Shown here piece after piece: positions 12,780 to 24,351 of a DNA stretch of 64,000 nucleotides. The DNA comes from Campylorhamphus procurvoides (taxonomy: Eukaryota > Chordata > Aves > Passeriformes > Dendrocolaptidae): contig WBMV01003341.1 in NCBI GenBank assembly GCA_013396655.1, positions 558,001 through 622,000 of the forward strand, read 5' to 3'. Positions within the stretch are counted from its first letter, which is position 1; each line of letters begins with the position of its first letter. The notes under the pieces were generated by a model that saw only the letters and a program-made list of their open reading frames with translations, was not told where the DNA came from and did not search any database. Position numbers and translations under genes: made by a program.

Positions 12780-13833
12780 ACTACCGAGATCATCAATATC
12801 CTCTACTGAGGACATTCTCCAAGAAGAAAATCTCACAGGTGCAGGACTGATAATTCCCATGGGCTGAAACAGAAGCCAGTGGGGAAGAAGACTGGCCTGG
12901 ATGAATAGCAGAAGAGGAACAGAGAGCTTTGTTTGGAACACAGGAAAAAAAAAAAGTCCTGTGTTCAAAAGGATAGGCAGCTTGGAAGGACTATAAGGAT
13001 ATAGTGAAGTTATGCATGAAGAAAATCAGAAAATCAAAGCCCAGATGGAAATTAATCTGACTACTGCCATAAAAGACAATAGAAGATGTTTCTATACATG
13101 CATTAAAAACAAAAGGAGGGCTGAGAAGAATTTCTGTCTTTTATTGGATGGAGAGGGAAAACATAGTGAGAAAAGCTGAGGAAAAACTGAGGCACTTAGT
13201 GCCTGCCTTCTTTGCCTCAGTCTTTAACTGTAAGAACACTTGTTCTCAGGGTATGCAGCCCCCTGAACTGGAAGACAAGGGCAGGGAGCAGAATGACTAG
13301 GACTAGTCCCTCTGTACTCAGCACTGATGAGGCCGCACCTGAAATCCTGTGTTCAGTTCTGGGCCCCTCATGACAAGAAGGTCTGGAGAGTGTCCAGAGA
13401 AGGGGAATGGAGCTGGTGAAGGATCTGGAGCACAAGTCATATGAGCAGAGGCTGATGGAGCTGGGGGTGTTTAGCCAGGAGAAAAGGAGTCTCAGGAAAG
13501 ATGTTATCGCTCTCTACAACTACCTGAAAGGGGGTTGTAGCCGGGTGAGAGTCAGGCTCTTCTCCCAGGTAGCAATTCATATGACAAATGAAAGTGAAAT
13601 CAAGTTGTGACAGGAGAGGTTTACTTTGTATATTAGGAAAAATTGACCAAAATGACTGTCATGCATTGGAACAAACTGCCCAGTGAAGTGATGGAGTCAC
13701 ATCTCTGCAGGTATTTCAGAGATTTGGCACTTAGGGACACAGTTTAATGGTGGACTTGGCAGTGCTGGTTAGAAGTTTGACTTGATCATCTTAAAGCTCC
13801 TTTCCCACCTAAATTATTTTATGATTCTATGAG
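12780..13833 (+). repeat. CR1 LINE, plus strand, internally deleted (RT core missing)
   Basis: The first part (about 12790-13295) matches the CR1 ORF2 linker between the endonuclease and reverse transcriptase domains. Decayed translation shows WMN, then YKDIVKLC, then FFASVFN (around 13208-13230), then [13 protein letters not shown]. At about 13295-13310 the sequence jumps directly to the ORF2 C-terminal block (LYSAL-RPHL-, then [10 protein letters not shown]), so the RT palm and catalytic region is absent. The remainder runs through the ORF2 tail and 3' UTR to ATGATTCTATG at about 13820-13832. Stops and frameshifts are present throughout. The missing piece would be roughly 1.1 kb in a complete element, judged from memory of CR1. 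The copy is non-functional. The 5' boundary is approximate. Confidence 0.82.
12936..12966. repeat. Hairpin with 10-bp perfect arms around an A-run, inside CR1
   Basis: GAACACAGGA (12936-12945) and its exact reverse complement TCCTGTGTTC (12957-12966) flank an 11-nt spacer made of A residues plus one G. With one mismatch skipped, three further T/A pairs extend the stem. It lies in the ORF2 linker portion of the CR1 copy, where related copies do not read like this. Confidence 0.85.
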
Positions 13834-16800
13834 AAGTCAAGTCCAAGGTCACACTTGAATTGGCAGCAAGGCAGTACTGATCTTAGAAGAAAAGGCAATG
13901 ACTGGGCACCAGTACATGACCTTCTATCACCCATCCGATTAAAATACAGTCAATAAAATAAATAAATAATAATAATTAAAAAAATAAAATAAATGTAATA
14001 CAGAAATAAATGTAATTAAAGTCAATGGATTTACTCTTGTGGATAATACATTTAGGAAGAGAATCAAGTCTTGACTGCATCTATATCTGAAGAGACAAGT
14101 ATATGTTGTATATAGTTTTACCAGTATAATTCTGTTGCTTTCTCTCTCACTTCTCTTTCAAGTATGTCCTTGGCATCTGACTACTGTTTTACAATGGGCA
14201 ATCCACTGTTTTTCCCTCCCTGGTTTGTGTGCCTCTAACTATGTGACCCTATTTCACTGAATTGAAAGAAATGTAGATCAGTTCATAGGCTATAGCAGAA
14301 TTGGTATTTCTCATCCATAGTTTTTCTGCAATTTAACATATAAACATCCTCTCAAGACTGTTTCCCAGAAGGGGGGTGTGAGGGTGAAGCCATGTGAAGT
14401 GCTTACTGCATCTGAGAGAAATACATCTGGCGAGGCTGTAGAGTGCATTAGCTCACCAAGGTGATGAAGTTTGAAATGACATTTAAGTGCCATGAGGGAT
14501 GGCTGCAAAGGAGAGCTACTGACTGCCTAAGGCTTTTTCTTTCAACATATTGAAAAGTTTTTGTTATTCTTACTAACCTGCTGTTATCCCAACGTGAAAA
14601 ATGCCTGCAAGATAGTGATGGGTTTGCCTGATGGAAACATGTCACATCAAAAGGTCAGTGCCTCAATAGATGTAATCACACCTTTGATTCTGCCCAGTTT
14701 AGAGAAATACAGAACTGTAATAACATGAATAGTCCCATTGTCAAAAGGAGTACTCAGACATGTTTCCTCTCTTTGGCTTGATTTATTTTCTTTTTATTTT
14801 TCTTATATATTTTACACTATAAGGTAAAAGAAATAAGAATGCTAAGATATGTAACAAAATAAATATTTTCTTTATGTAAAAGATAAGGCTATCTGTCCCA
14901 TTTGCAAAGTGTTTTGAGGTAGACCAAAAAGAATAAAAGTTGCACAATATTCACATATAACATTTAAAGGGCAAGTAATAATGATATTAAACATTTCTGT
15001 CGTTTTGGTAGAATCAAGGCCTGAGTGCCTTCCCTTGCCTCACAGTCCCCTAGTGTCATTTGATAACAGAGGAAACTGGGTTATTTGCTTTCAGTCCTTT
15101 CTTCATTAGTCCACAGCTCCATGGCATCTTAGAGTAGCCTAATACATAGTCCCATTGGGCATCATATAATTTGTTATGTTTTTTAATTAGGTGAAGAAAT
15201 GTTTTGCATGCACCACATACAGAGTTTTGTGTCTACAGGGCCAACTGTATTACAAATTCAGAGATTCAAAACTAAAGAAATGTCATAGTGTGCTACACTT
15301 TTAAATAATTTAAAATTTAGAATATTTGCTGTTGTCACACAAAATAGACCCAAAATCCTACTAAGGACCTTTTTCACCTTCTAGTGTATATTTTGAACTA
15401 TGGAATAATTTTTGAAGAACTGGTATGTTATCATTTTTCAAGGGTGGTTGTATTACTTTTGGAAATTCACACTGAATGAAATTTTTGTTCTCTGAAATTA
15501 ACACCAAAAATCATAACAATTGCACTAAAGTCCAGGATTTTGTTATGGGTTTATATAAACAATTGTATATTAACATAATGAGTGCAATTGGGCTACATGT
15601 TTTGTATACAACTCACACTGGTCTTGCACAAGCATCAGAACTGTTTTTAACAAATATTACAGTGATACATTCACTACACTTTTTTTTTTCCAGTAAAATT
15701 CAGCATCAGCTCTTCAGCATCACCTGTTATACTTCTAGGTTGCCCAGGCTGAATAAATGCGATTTTGTAGCACACACTAAAGATAAAAAAAAAGTGCACT
15801 TACTTCTTCTGGGAACTTATACTAAAATGAATTTTCAAATAAATTATGAGTGATTGAAATAAATGACAGAAACCGATTTTATACCAATCCTCAGAGTACT
15901 GGATATATATACTTCTCTCCTAAAACAGAATTCATAGCAACTCATCTTTGAAAATGTCAAAGAGTGAAAGTTTTCTTAGGAATTATGTTTCCATATATAA
16001 TACTGAACTTAAAACCAGAAGTGGAGTTCCTAAAAATCCTCCCCTCTTGAACAGATCTGTTCATTGTGTTGTGAAGTTATGACACTTCTGTGCCATCAAG
16101 TCCTTAACAGGGGTTTTGGTACTTGGCATTCTATAGTTTGTTAAATATCTTTACTCTTAATAGATCTGTACATGTTTTGAAGAATCTCAAGTAGAAATCA
16201 AATCTTTTCATTTTCCCAAAAAATTATTAATCTGTGGTGCATGCCAAGGAAAACATTCCTGTAGAGTTGGAAAATGTGTTCATTCTTGTAGATGTCTTTA
16301 TGAGCTGGGCTACTGTGTGTTTTAGAGGTTATGAGAAGCAGTTGTCACAAGAAAATCTGACACTCATTTTGAAGATAAAAATTCTAGAGAAACACATTTA
16401 CTTAGACTCTCCTAGACAGTGTAAGAAAGTATTAGATTCAAATGTAAGGGTGAATCTGTGAAAGTGGAGGTATGTTTTCATTATGGGAAATCACAGTTCC
16501 AATTCAACAACAATTTATATCATAGTGCTATGAGCTACTGCTGTTTATCAGTAGGACCATGTAGGTACAAAAGATGCCAGGAAAATCTGGAGACTGAATT
16601 AATTGATGTAAAGCTACTAAGAGAAGGAAGAAACACTGCATGCTTATGACAGCAGTTGTCATAAGGTAGCTCTGATAATTAACCTAATTTTACATGAAAA
16701 TCCCAAAGTGTAATTTGATGATGCAATGATGTATGTTTGCATAGCTGTGTATTTTGAAAACCACAAATGAAATTTGGGATTTGAACGAACATCTTTAATT

Positions 16801-16857
16801 AGAAATGAATACTAATATAAATACTAATAAAAGAAAACCAAAGCAATTGCTGAACAG
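13834..16857. other. Unique AT-rich non-coding DNA
   Basis: No gene is recognised. An A/T simple-sequence stretch built of TAAA and TAA units lies at about 13951-14020. An open frame of 125 codons at 15476-15853 has AT-driven composition and no motif. I see no large repeat in the rest. Confidence 0.5.
13951..14020. repeat. Degenerate (TAAA)n/(TAA)n simple repeat
   Basis: Successive AAATAAATAAATAATAATAAT-like units with interruptions make up this A-rich low-complexity tract. It lies about 120 bp downstream of the 3' end of the CR1 copy and is not part of the CR1 octamer tail. Confidence 0.75.
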
Positions 16858-17065
16858 ACACTCAGGAAAGGATTGTGGGATCATACATCTTAGATGGACC
16901 TTCAGAGGTATTGGGTCTAACCTCCAGTTCACAGAAGGGGTAGTTACAGGGTCAGACCGGGCTGTGCAGGGTTTGAAAACCTCAAAGGATGGAGCCTGTC
17001 CAGCCTCTCTGGGCAGCCTGCTCCACCACTTGACCATCCTCCAGGGAATTACATTCTCACTGAGA
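16858..17065 (-). repeat. CR1 LINE 3' fragment, minus strand
   Basis: The plus strand carries the reverse complement of a CR1 3' UTR and ORF2 end: a GGATCATACATCTTAGATGG start, then TTGAAAACCTCAAAGGATGG at about 16973, then TCTCTGGGCAGCCTGCTCC at about 17010, then TTGACCATCC. These are the familiar blocks of avian CR1 3' ends. The copy is short, 5'-truncated and carries no usable ORF. Boundaries are approximate. Confidence 0.75.
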
Positions 17066-17680
17066 AAGCTGTTTTGTTAAATTGATACTGTGTTTCTGAG
17101 GCAGCAGTCATCTGCTTCATGGGTGAATACCAGTCCCACAAGTGTAGAAGCAGCTGGAGAAGTTCTGGAGATTTTTTCAGAACAGGGATGATATAATGGA
17201 GCACAAGCAAAAACCCACTGTTTTGGCTGGGGGGAGGGAAGAGCATTACAAATCCATGGATGAAATCAGCTGATAAATTTAAACTCAAAAGGAATGGTAC
17301 TAACCCTTTAAAATCTTCCATTCTTTTGAAGAAACTTCTTGGCCTAATTTCAGGCAGAGCAATCCACTAGCAATCCTCAGAGACAGGGTGTGCCAAACCA
17401 ACCACTTCAGGAAGATATTTAAACAAGGCCCTGTGCCAGTAAGTGACTCAGTAAGCCACAGGTTTTGTGTATGGGTTTTTCTTTTCCTTTCAGCATGCTA
17501 AGTCACAGACAAAGTGCAGAACGCTGTAGCAGAGGTGGAAGGAAAATACCTTCATAACAGCTGAGTGAGGATTTTTTTGCAATAAGATCTTGCGCTTCTC
17601 TGCAAAATGTAATACTTTAATTTTGTCTGAAGAAATTTAAAACAAAACTTTTAATTTCAAATATCATAATGTGCTCTAGC

Positions 17681-17765
17681 ATTTTTTGGTTGCATTTTTT
17701 GTGGTTTTTTTTGTTGTTGTTTTTTGTTTGTTTAGTTTTGTTTTGTTTTCTAGTTTCTTTTTTCA
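17681..17765. repeat. T/G-rich low-complexity tract (TTTG/TTG units)
   Basis: Almost uninterrupted T and G on the plus strand, with runs such as TTGTTGTTGTTTTTTGTTTG. It belongs to a set of strand-asymmetric tracts in this window (26619-26738, and the A/C-rich counterparts at 31181-31310, 38341-38487 and 41031-41070). Confidence 0.85.
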
Positions 17766-19522
17766 TGTGGCAGAGATTAAGACTTTAATTTCCAAGCTCG
17801 CCTTTGCTCCCTGCACCTCTAATGGCACTCTGAGAACTGAGGTGTCTGACAGAGCCAGACTCTACATCTTGCATTTTCCACTCTGGTCATCCAGGTCATC
17901 AGTTTGAGGCCACACAAGTCAGAGAGGCAGACGCACAAAAAATGAGGATACAGGTTTAACCATCTATTTACCTTTTTGCTCACAAGTGCTGCTGAGCACA
18001 GTACAACTACTGTAGGCACCCACTGTGTGACAGGTGGAGGTTTATGATGCTATAAGTCACTGCTCCTCCTTTGCACTGCACCTGGGCAAAACCCATCCAT
18101 GTCTGTTCAAACAACCTGTTTCCTCCACTGTAGCTTTCTTTACAGCTGTGAGCTTCAGTGTGTCATGTTTGTACTGTGGAGAGATTTTGGTGGAAGATGT
18201 TAGAGCTGATGACATCTTTACCAGCAGATGCCACAGACTTCACAACTGCGAGGCCAAATGTCCTTTGGGCAAATAGTAGACAGGATCAGACTGTACTGTC
18301 AGTATGGCCTGGAGATCTGCCTGTCTGACCTGCTAAGGGGACTGCTGGAAATTAATTCACCTGCAGTCAGATGTAAGAAGGAAGTGCAGATTTTCTCTGA
18401 CAGTTTTTATCAAGTGCTGATATCTTTGGAGTTATTTAGATCTACTATACCCTTAATTTCTGTCTTTCAGAGTTCAATGAACAATCAAAATATGTACCCA
18501 AAGGTATTTCAGAGGGAAAAATAACCCTACATTTTCCATTTCATTGCTTTCCATACATATCATATTCCTGCAGAATGGTTCCAACACACCAGAGTTGCCA
18601 GTTATCACTGTAAGACAAAACTTTGAGAGCTCTGCTGTATTCGGCCTTGGCAGAAGGAACCAGAATAATTGTATAATTTTACCAGAGAACAACGCCCTTC
18701 TCATTCAAGTTTCCAGCTCTCCCAAATTTGATTTAAAAAAAAATCAAAAAAGAGTACTTTAATATCTGATTAGTTGTATCTTTTTAAAAGCATGAACCTA
18801 ATTCCTTCTTTTGATGGTGAGGATTATATTTGTATTACATCTTCATGGAAAAGTGAGGATGGACTCAAGACCTTTAAAACATGTAGGTAACAGAACTGCA
18901 GGCTGGGGACACATGAGTGTGGAGGGTAGGTGGTCAGAGCAGCACTCAGCCAACAACACTAACACTGACAGAGGAAAATTCAGGTCTTCCAGGAAAAAGA
19001 CTGGTGTTGAGCTTTCACCTCAGAAATAACTTGGCTTCTGCTGCTCCTTAAATGGTTCTACTTTGCACTGACTTTTACCCAAGTTGCATTATAAGATGCT
19101 AATTCTTCTCAAATACATTTACATAAATCAAAGAGCAATAAGAATTCAAACAAAAATCTCAAGCATATAAAACAACTTTCTTGGTATTAATTATTCTTCA
19201 TAGAATATCATTACCCTGGTGAAGAGGTGATTTTATTTAATATTCGCAATGATTAAAAGGAAGAAAGTCCAAACCAGCGATATATACACTCAATACTTTC
19301 AAAGGGTCAGTTTCAAAAGGCTGAAAACAATTATGAACCAGATCAGGAAGAAGGCAGTTTAATTAAGAACATATGAATAATATCAGAAATTATTTAAGAG
19401 CACTTTAATAGGTATGCAGAAATCCATACTTTCACATCTGTGAAAGGCCACAGTGGTTGAAACCACAAAATGACTTTGATTGGAAGGGAAAGCAGCTACG
19501 TGTATATATAGACAAAAGTTCT

Positions 19523-19548
19523 CTCATACATGTGTAGGCATGTATGAG
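19523..19548. repeat. Perfect hairpin, 10-bp arms, 6-nt loop
   Basis: CTCATACATG (19523-19532) is the exact reverse complement of CATGTATGAG (19539-19548), with TGTAGG between them. It is too short for a microRNA precursor as seen, and no repeat family is apparent around it. Confidence 0.9.
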
Positions 19549-20339
19549 CTAACTGGGTGTGTACTGAATGTAAAAAAGAATATATAACGGAAATAAATTT
19601 TATATTAATATTGTGGGATTTTATAACTGATAACAGAGGCAGAAGTAGAAATAACACTTGACCATCAAACATGTAAATTAAGGCCTTCTGAAGGTTTGCA
19701 TATGTATATGCAATTTCTCTTCTGTGTTGTTGGGCAGAAAAGTTAAAAAGACAGGGAAGTGAAAAGGCAACTATATTTTACTTTTCAAACATTTTCCAGC
19801 TGAAATCTTCAGAAGACAGCAAACAGCAACAATTTGTGTTAGAATTTTTTAGGTCAGCAAGTATTGATAAATGTACAGCAAAACAATGCACCGGAAAAGG
19901 AGCCCTCGGGATCCTTGGTGGTGGCTTTCACTGACTCTAAGATAGCTTGTAGAAGTTCTAGAGGAAAAAAAGCAAAACACGAAACTAACATTTTGTTACC
20001 ATTTCAGTTACCTTGCATGAGTAACAAGGAGTCCATTAGGCTGACATCAGCCTTGGGGCAAAATAAGGTGGCTGATAGCTGTTTAATACAGAATTAGAAG
20101 AAAATGAGCAGAGATTTTTTTTTAAAGTATAAATACTATCCAATCAGCTAAAATTCAATTCCATGTTTGAATGTTTAATTGTTACAAGAAAGACTGTTGT
20201 AATGGATTTCAAAGTATTAAATTTGGATCTAGTCAACACTTCAATTAAGAAGGCACAGTGATTAATAAAATCAGTAACTTGTCATCAAATGAGTGAATTA
20301 AAACCTTGACATCTTAGACACAGGGAGGTATAACAGCAA

Positions 20340-20450
20340 ATATATTTTAATGGGTCAGATTTATTTTTATGCTATATGACACCTTTGTCAATGATTTGAA
20401 AAAATGCACAAAAATCTTTACTGGGAAAGATGGCTGATGATTTTTATTAA
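20340..20450 (+). repeat. Decayed CR1-type reverse transcriptase fragment
   Basis: One frame around 20378-20420 reads DTFVNDLKKCTKIF, resembling the CR1 RT block that in live copies reads F-x-x-F-[IV]-N-D-L. One base out of frame, 20424-20441 reads GKMADD, at the place where the catalytic (F)ADD motif belongs. The order and spacing fit an old CR1 palm fragment with a frameshift. No 3' end is recognisable. A chance match is possible because only about 110 bp align by eye. Confidence 0.45.
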
Positions 20451-21639
20451 AGTTGATGGATTCTGAATTTATATGGAAGACATATCACAGCAGTACAGTT
20501 TTTCACATGAAGGGGTGCAGCAGACAAAATACATGCCCATCAGCCATATTAGTAACTTTTTTAAACAGAAGTTTCTACCTCAGTCAGAAGTTCTCAGGTA
20601 ATTTTGGTCTGGGGTTGAACCCCTGTTCAGGAGAAGAAACATAAGAGTAATGGGACAAATGAAAATCTTTGACAGAGAAGCAAGGAAGAGTATCTACAAA
20701 TGTGCCTCTTATCTGCTTATCAGACTTGTCATCATCCCAAAACTGCAACAGCTCCAATGATTTCATATCTACTGAAACCAGTGAACCAGTTTAGATCAGT
20801 CACTGAGAAAATCTCTGTTGCAGCTGAAAGAGCCTGCTCTTAAAGATAGAGTATGCTTTAAGATTTTTACTTACAATTGAAACCAAGCTGCAGTAACTTC
20901 TGTTGCAAGTGATCTCATTTCTAAATCAATATTAACGTACAGGACAACAAGCCTCTTAAATATTATATATAGTTATTTATATAATAGGACCAGTCATTAC
21001 ATTTTACATTAATAATCATGATTAGATTAATAGGTTTTCTTCTAGCTGATATAGCTAAAACTCCCATGCAAGCCTGTGAGTGACCCCCTGTATCAAAAGA
21101 AAAAAATTATCACTACTCACTAGTAAGATAAAAATTGGCAGCACATAAGGGATGGTTCTCATTTCTGTACACCTCTGAAAGTAGCAGGAAGGTCACGATC
21201 AGTAGAAGTATGTCAGGAATTCATAAAGATCAAAAGACAAACATACCTCTCAAATATTTTTTCAATGTTGCATCTGATTTTAGAATTGATACATGCAGTG
21301 CTCTGACGTGGGATATCAGGAGACAGTTTTTAGCTGGTAATAATTCCTGTGTGTGCACACATATTCCTTCTTCAGAAGAAGTACTTTAAAAGGCACTAAA
21401 GCAAATCAAGGGCTTTGAGATGTTTTGTGTCAGCTGCATGACATTTTATCTTGCAACAAGGGGCTGGGTGAGCCACTCTAGCTGTTTTTGATCCTTCCAC
21501 AATTCTGCTTCTAATGTCTCCAGATAATTTGGTACTAGGAAAATGTCACATCAAACACAAATACATGGAGCACACCCTTTGACAATGTACTAACCATAGG
21601 GAGTTTGACCATGCAACTACTTATATGGTCCTAATCACC
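20451..21639. other. Unique non-coding DNA
   Basis: No gene and no clear repeat are seen. The segment is AT-rich, with a TATATAATA-type near-palindrome near 20940-20985. The 84-codon frame at 21135-21389 has no motif. Confidence 0.45.
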
Positions 21640-21805
21640 AGGCTATCGAGCACCTCAGGTATTTAATGCTGTTGATTCCCACAGCCTATGAGGTAGGGAA
21701 GTTTTATTAGCATGTGCTCAGTCAGAGTGTTGTGTTATTTGATAAAACAAAACAGTTGCTCAAGGTCACACAGGAATTCTACAAGGAAGCCGCAGATATG
21801 TTCCA
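21640..21805 (+). repeat. Ancient MIR-like SINE, plus strand
   Basis: Two landmarks of the MIR core and tail appear in the correct order. The first is GCCTATGAGGTAGGGAAG (about 21685-21702) followed by TTTTATTA. The second, about 55 bp further on, is TTGCTCAAGGTCACACAGGA (about 21755-21774), followed by a decayed variable tail. MIR-type SINEs are old, tRNA-derived elements mobilised by L2-like LINEs and are shared across amniotes. The middle segment has diverged strongly. Confidence 0.7.
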
Positions 21806-24089
21806 GACACTAACTGCACAAAGATCTCTCTAAGAGGGATAATCTAGAAGTGCAAAAAATGAGCTTGATCTAATAATTTAACAAAGTCTGCTATTCTAAG
21901 GTTAAAATTCTGTTTTTCTAAGTTAAGCATGCAATGGAGCATAGGCCAGATATCACACTTCTTAACTCTGTGTAAATATATCCCAAATTCATTAAAGAAT
22001 TCTACAAATTTAATTAAAACATTTTCCTATCAGGCTCTTCAAGTCATGCCTTACAATTGCAGCTTGCCAAATGATTTCAGGGGAATGGGATGAATAAGCA
22101 GGAGGGATTGATCTGTAGCTGTTTCCATGCTGTGAGGACCCTGCAGGTCATTTCATATCTGGAGTCATCTCGGAGCTCCCTCGTGCATCTTCACGACCTG
22201 GACAGCTGGGGGTTTTCCCATGTCATCTCTGTGCCAGGCAAGATGGGCACTCAGGAGAAGAAACAAAGGGATTTCTGGCATGACTAAGACTGCACCAAGG
22301 ATTTTTTTATTATATCTTCTATTAGATTAACTTAAGTGGTTTGAGTATAGAAGCTCACTTTTGAATTTCAAATGTATTACACAAGGTTGATGGCTTTGCT
22401 TTCTGGTTTGTCTCTTGTGGTGAACTACTTGACCATATCTGATATTTATGCAGCTTGTGCAGATTGGCCTTACAGTGGCTACAGGTTAAAATTTGATTGA
22501 CTTGCTACCACAGCCAATCAGCATTCTTTTCTGGGCTCATTTCACCATGCCTTTTGAGCTGGTGTCATCTCAGGATTTCACTCTTCCCATGTTTATATTT
22601 TGAAAAGACCACTTTGGGCTTCAAGGCAATGATTGCATAGCATGACTTACTTTGCAGTAAGTGCTAATAACCTAGGTCATTGCCCCCAAAAGCTATACTA
22701 AGATAGTTTGGACTGTAAAAAGAGTGAGTATCAACTGCTTCAAGTTCAAGAGTAATTCAAACACAGATAATTAGTGGAAAACATTTTCTTGGAGACAGCA
22801 TCCAGAATTAGAGAAAGAGAACTTTACATATCTGATGGCTCATAGATGTGGGCTCATGTTTGTTTAACCTATATTTGAACATACTAGCCTGATGATCTCC
22901 GTAGTGCAGTTTTAGTTACCTTGTTCAAACATTCACCACTTTATTAGTCTTCTGTAGTCACCTTTTTTCTGTATGTCTGTATATGTTTTTTTATTGCTAC
23001 ATACTGCAATGTGACTCCAGCAAGTTATAGGTAGTAGAACTTGTCTTAGTTTAAGTAATATATGAAGCTCAATCAAATTACAAACAAACCATGCATATGA
23101 TTTCTGATAGTTAAGGCTAATAGTTTTCTAGCTCTAATTAAGTAAGAAGATTTAATTCATATTTTTATCTAACTAATCCAACCTAGTTCAAAACTTTATG
23201 ACTTATTTTTACAGTTTTTTTCATAAGAATGTCAAATTTCTCATTAGTTAGGATAATATTATGATAGTACTAATTAATTGCAATGTTTCCATTGCAATTA
23301 AATTTTAGGCAGAGGTAGGAAGACAGAATGCTTGGAAACAAGTACCAGGACTTTTAAAATTGAAGACTACTTAGAAAAATACGGGGTTTGTTTCAAAAAT
23401 AATAGTTTTTGGGGTTTTTTGCCTTTATAGTTTCTTATTTCTAAGTTATTTGTATTTTATTAACATTCTTTCCTTTTGTATGATAGTAAAAAGTGCCTGG
23501 GTTTTCCCTACATTGAAACACTTCTTAAATATATTATACTGCTTAAATCCTCAGAGGTTTCCTGGGATTTGCTGTACTGACATATGCAAGCTTGCAACAC
23601 TACAAATAAAAGGAATTGCTTATGAAGGGGAAAGTTTTGAAAGTTCTATAGTTTATTATTACCTGGCTGCATTTTCAATATCAAAAATACCTCTGGAATA
23701 TCTTTCTTTCTAGGAAAGTCACAACACACTGCTTCACATTGAGTTTGCTCTTAAAATGAAGCTCATTTGCATTTTGCACCACAGGGAGTTACTTGTAAAC
23801 TTCCACAGAGCAAGGTGAGAACAGAGTAGTGATAACAAACCATGAATTATACAAAGATGTAATTCAATTCGTAGGATCACCCCAAAGCCTAAGTCCTTAT
23901 CAGGTGCTTATATTTGCACAAAACTTCTAGTATAAAAAATTCCAAACAAAACAGGCTTTGCAATGCATTAGTTTTATCAACACCTTTTAAATTAAGGGAT
24001 GGGTTGAAATAGCATGGAAACTGTCCTTTGCCTTTGAAGGTGGTAAGGAAGATTGCTAGGAGCTAGCCATGTGCAATCAAACTTCAAAG
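21806..24089. other. Unique non-coding DNA with a GC-richer patch and a 12-bp-arm hairpin
   Basis: No recognised gene. A patch at about 22085-22290 is clearly GC-richer than its surroundings and open for 65 codons, but it has no motif I recognise. It could be a non-coding RNA exon or an unclassified repeat. A perfect 12-bp-arm hairpin lies at 23274-23301. The rest is AT-rich unique sequence. Confidence 0.45.
23274..23301. repeat. Perfect hairpin, 12-bp arms, 4-nt loop
   Basis: TTAATTGCAATG (23274-23285) and CATTGCAATTAA (23290-23301) are exact reverse complements around TTTC. Each arm contains ATTGCAAT, a C/EBP-like half-site pair. It sits in AT-rich unique DNA. Confidence 0.9.
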
Positions 24090-24351
24090 TCAAGTGACAG
24101 GATACAAGCCAATGGAATGAAGCTGCATCAGGGGAAATTCAGACTGCACGTGGGGAAAAGGTTCTTTACTAGCTTGTGGCTGGTCATCAGAACAGGCTGC
24201 CCAGGGTAGTGGTCACAGTAGGAAAGTTAAGGAGTGTCTGGATGATGCTCCTGGTCGTATAGTTTAGTTTTAGGCATTACTGTGATGAGTGGGACATTGA
24301 ACTTGATGGACTTTATGGGCCCCTTCCAACTCAAGATATTCTATGACTCTA
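24090..24351 (+). repeat. CR1 LINE 3' end, plus strand
   Basis: A typical CR1 3' end: GAAGCTGCATCAGGGGAAAT (about 24119), GAACAGGCTGCCCAGGGTAG (about 24190), TGTCTGGATGATGCTC (about 24235), then CCCCTTCCAACTCAAGATAT and the terminal TTCTATGACTCTA at about 24339-24351. It is strongly 5'-truncated and includes only the end of ORF2 and the 3' UTR. Confidence 0.85.

Larger units (their letters stand above)
17066..20339. other. Unique non-coding DNA with a T/G-rich tract and a hairpin
   Basis: No gene is recognised. A T/G low-complexity tract lies at 17681-17765 and a perfect 10-bp-arm hairpin at 19523-19548. Several 60-98 codon open frames between 17.8 and 19.0 kb overlap on both strands and show no family motif. 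Confidence 0.5.

Noticed and set aside
15476..15853. 125-codon open frame
   Set aside because: Residue use follows AT-rich composition (many F, I, K, N), with no motif or neighbouring exon.
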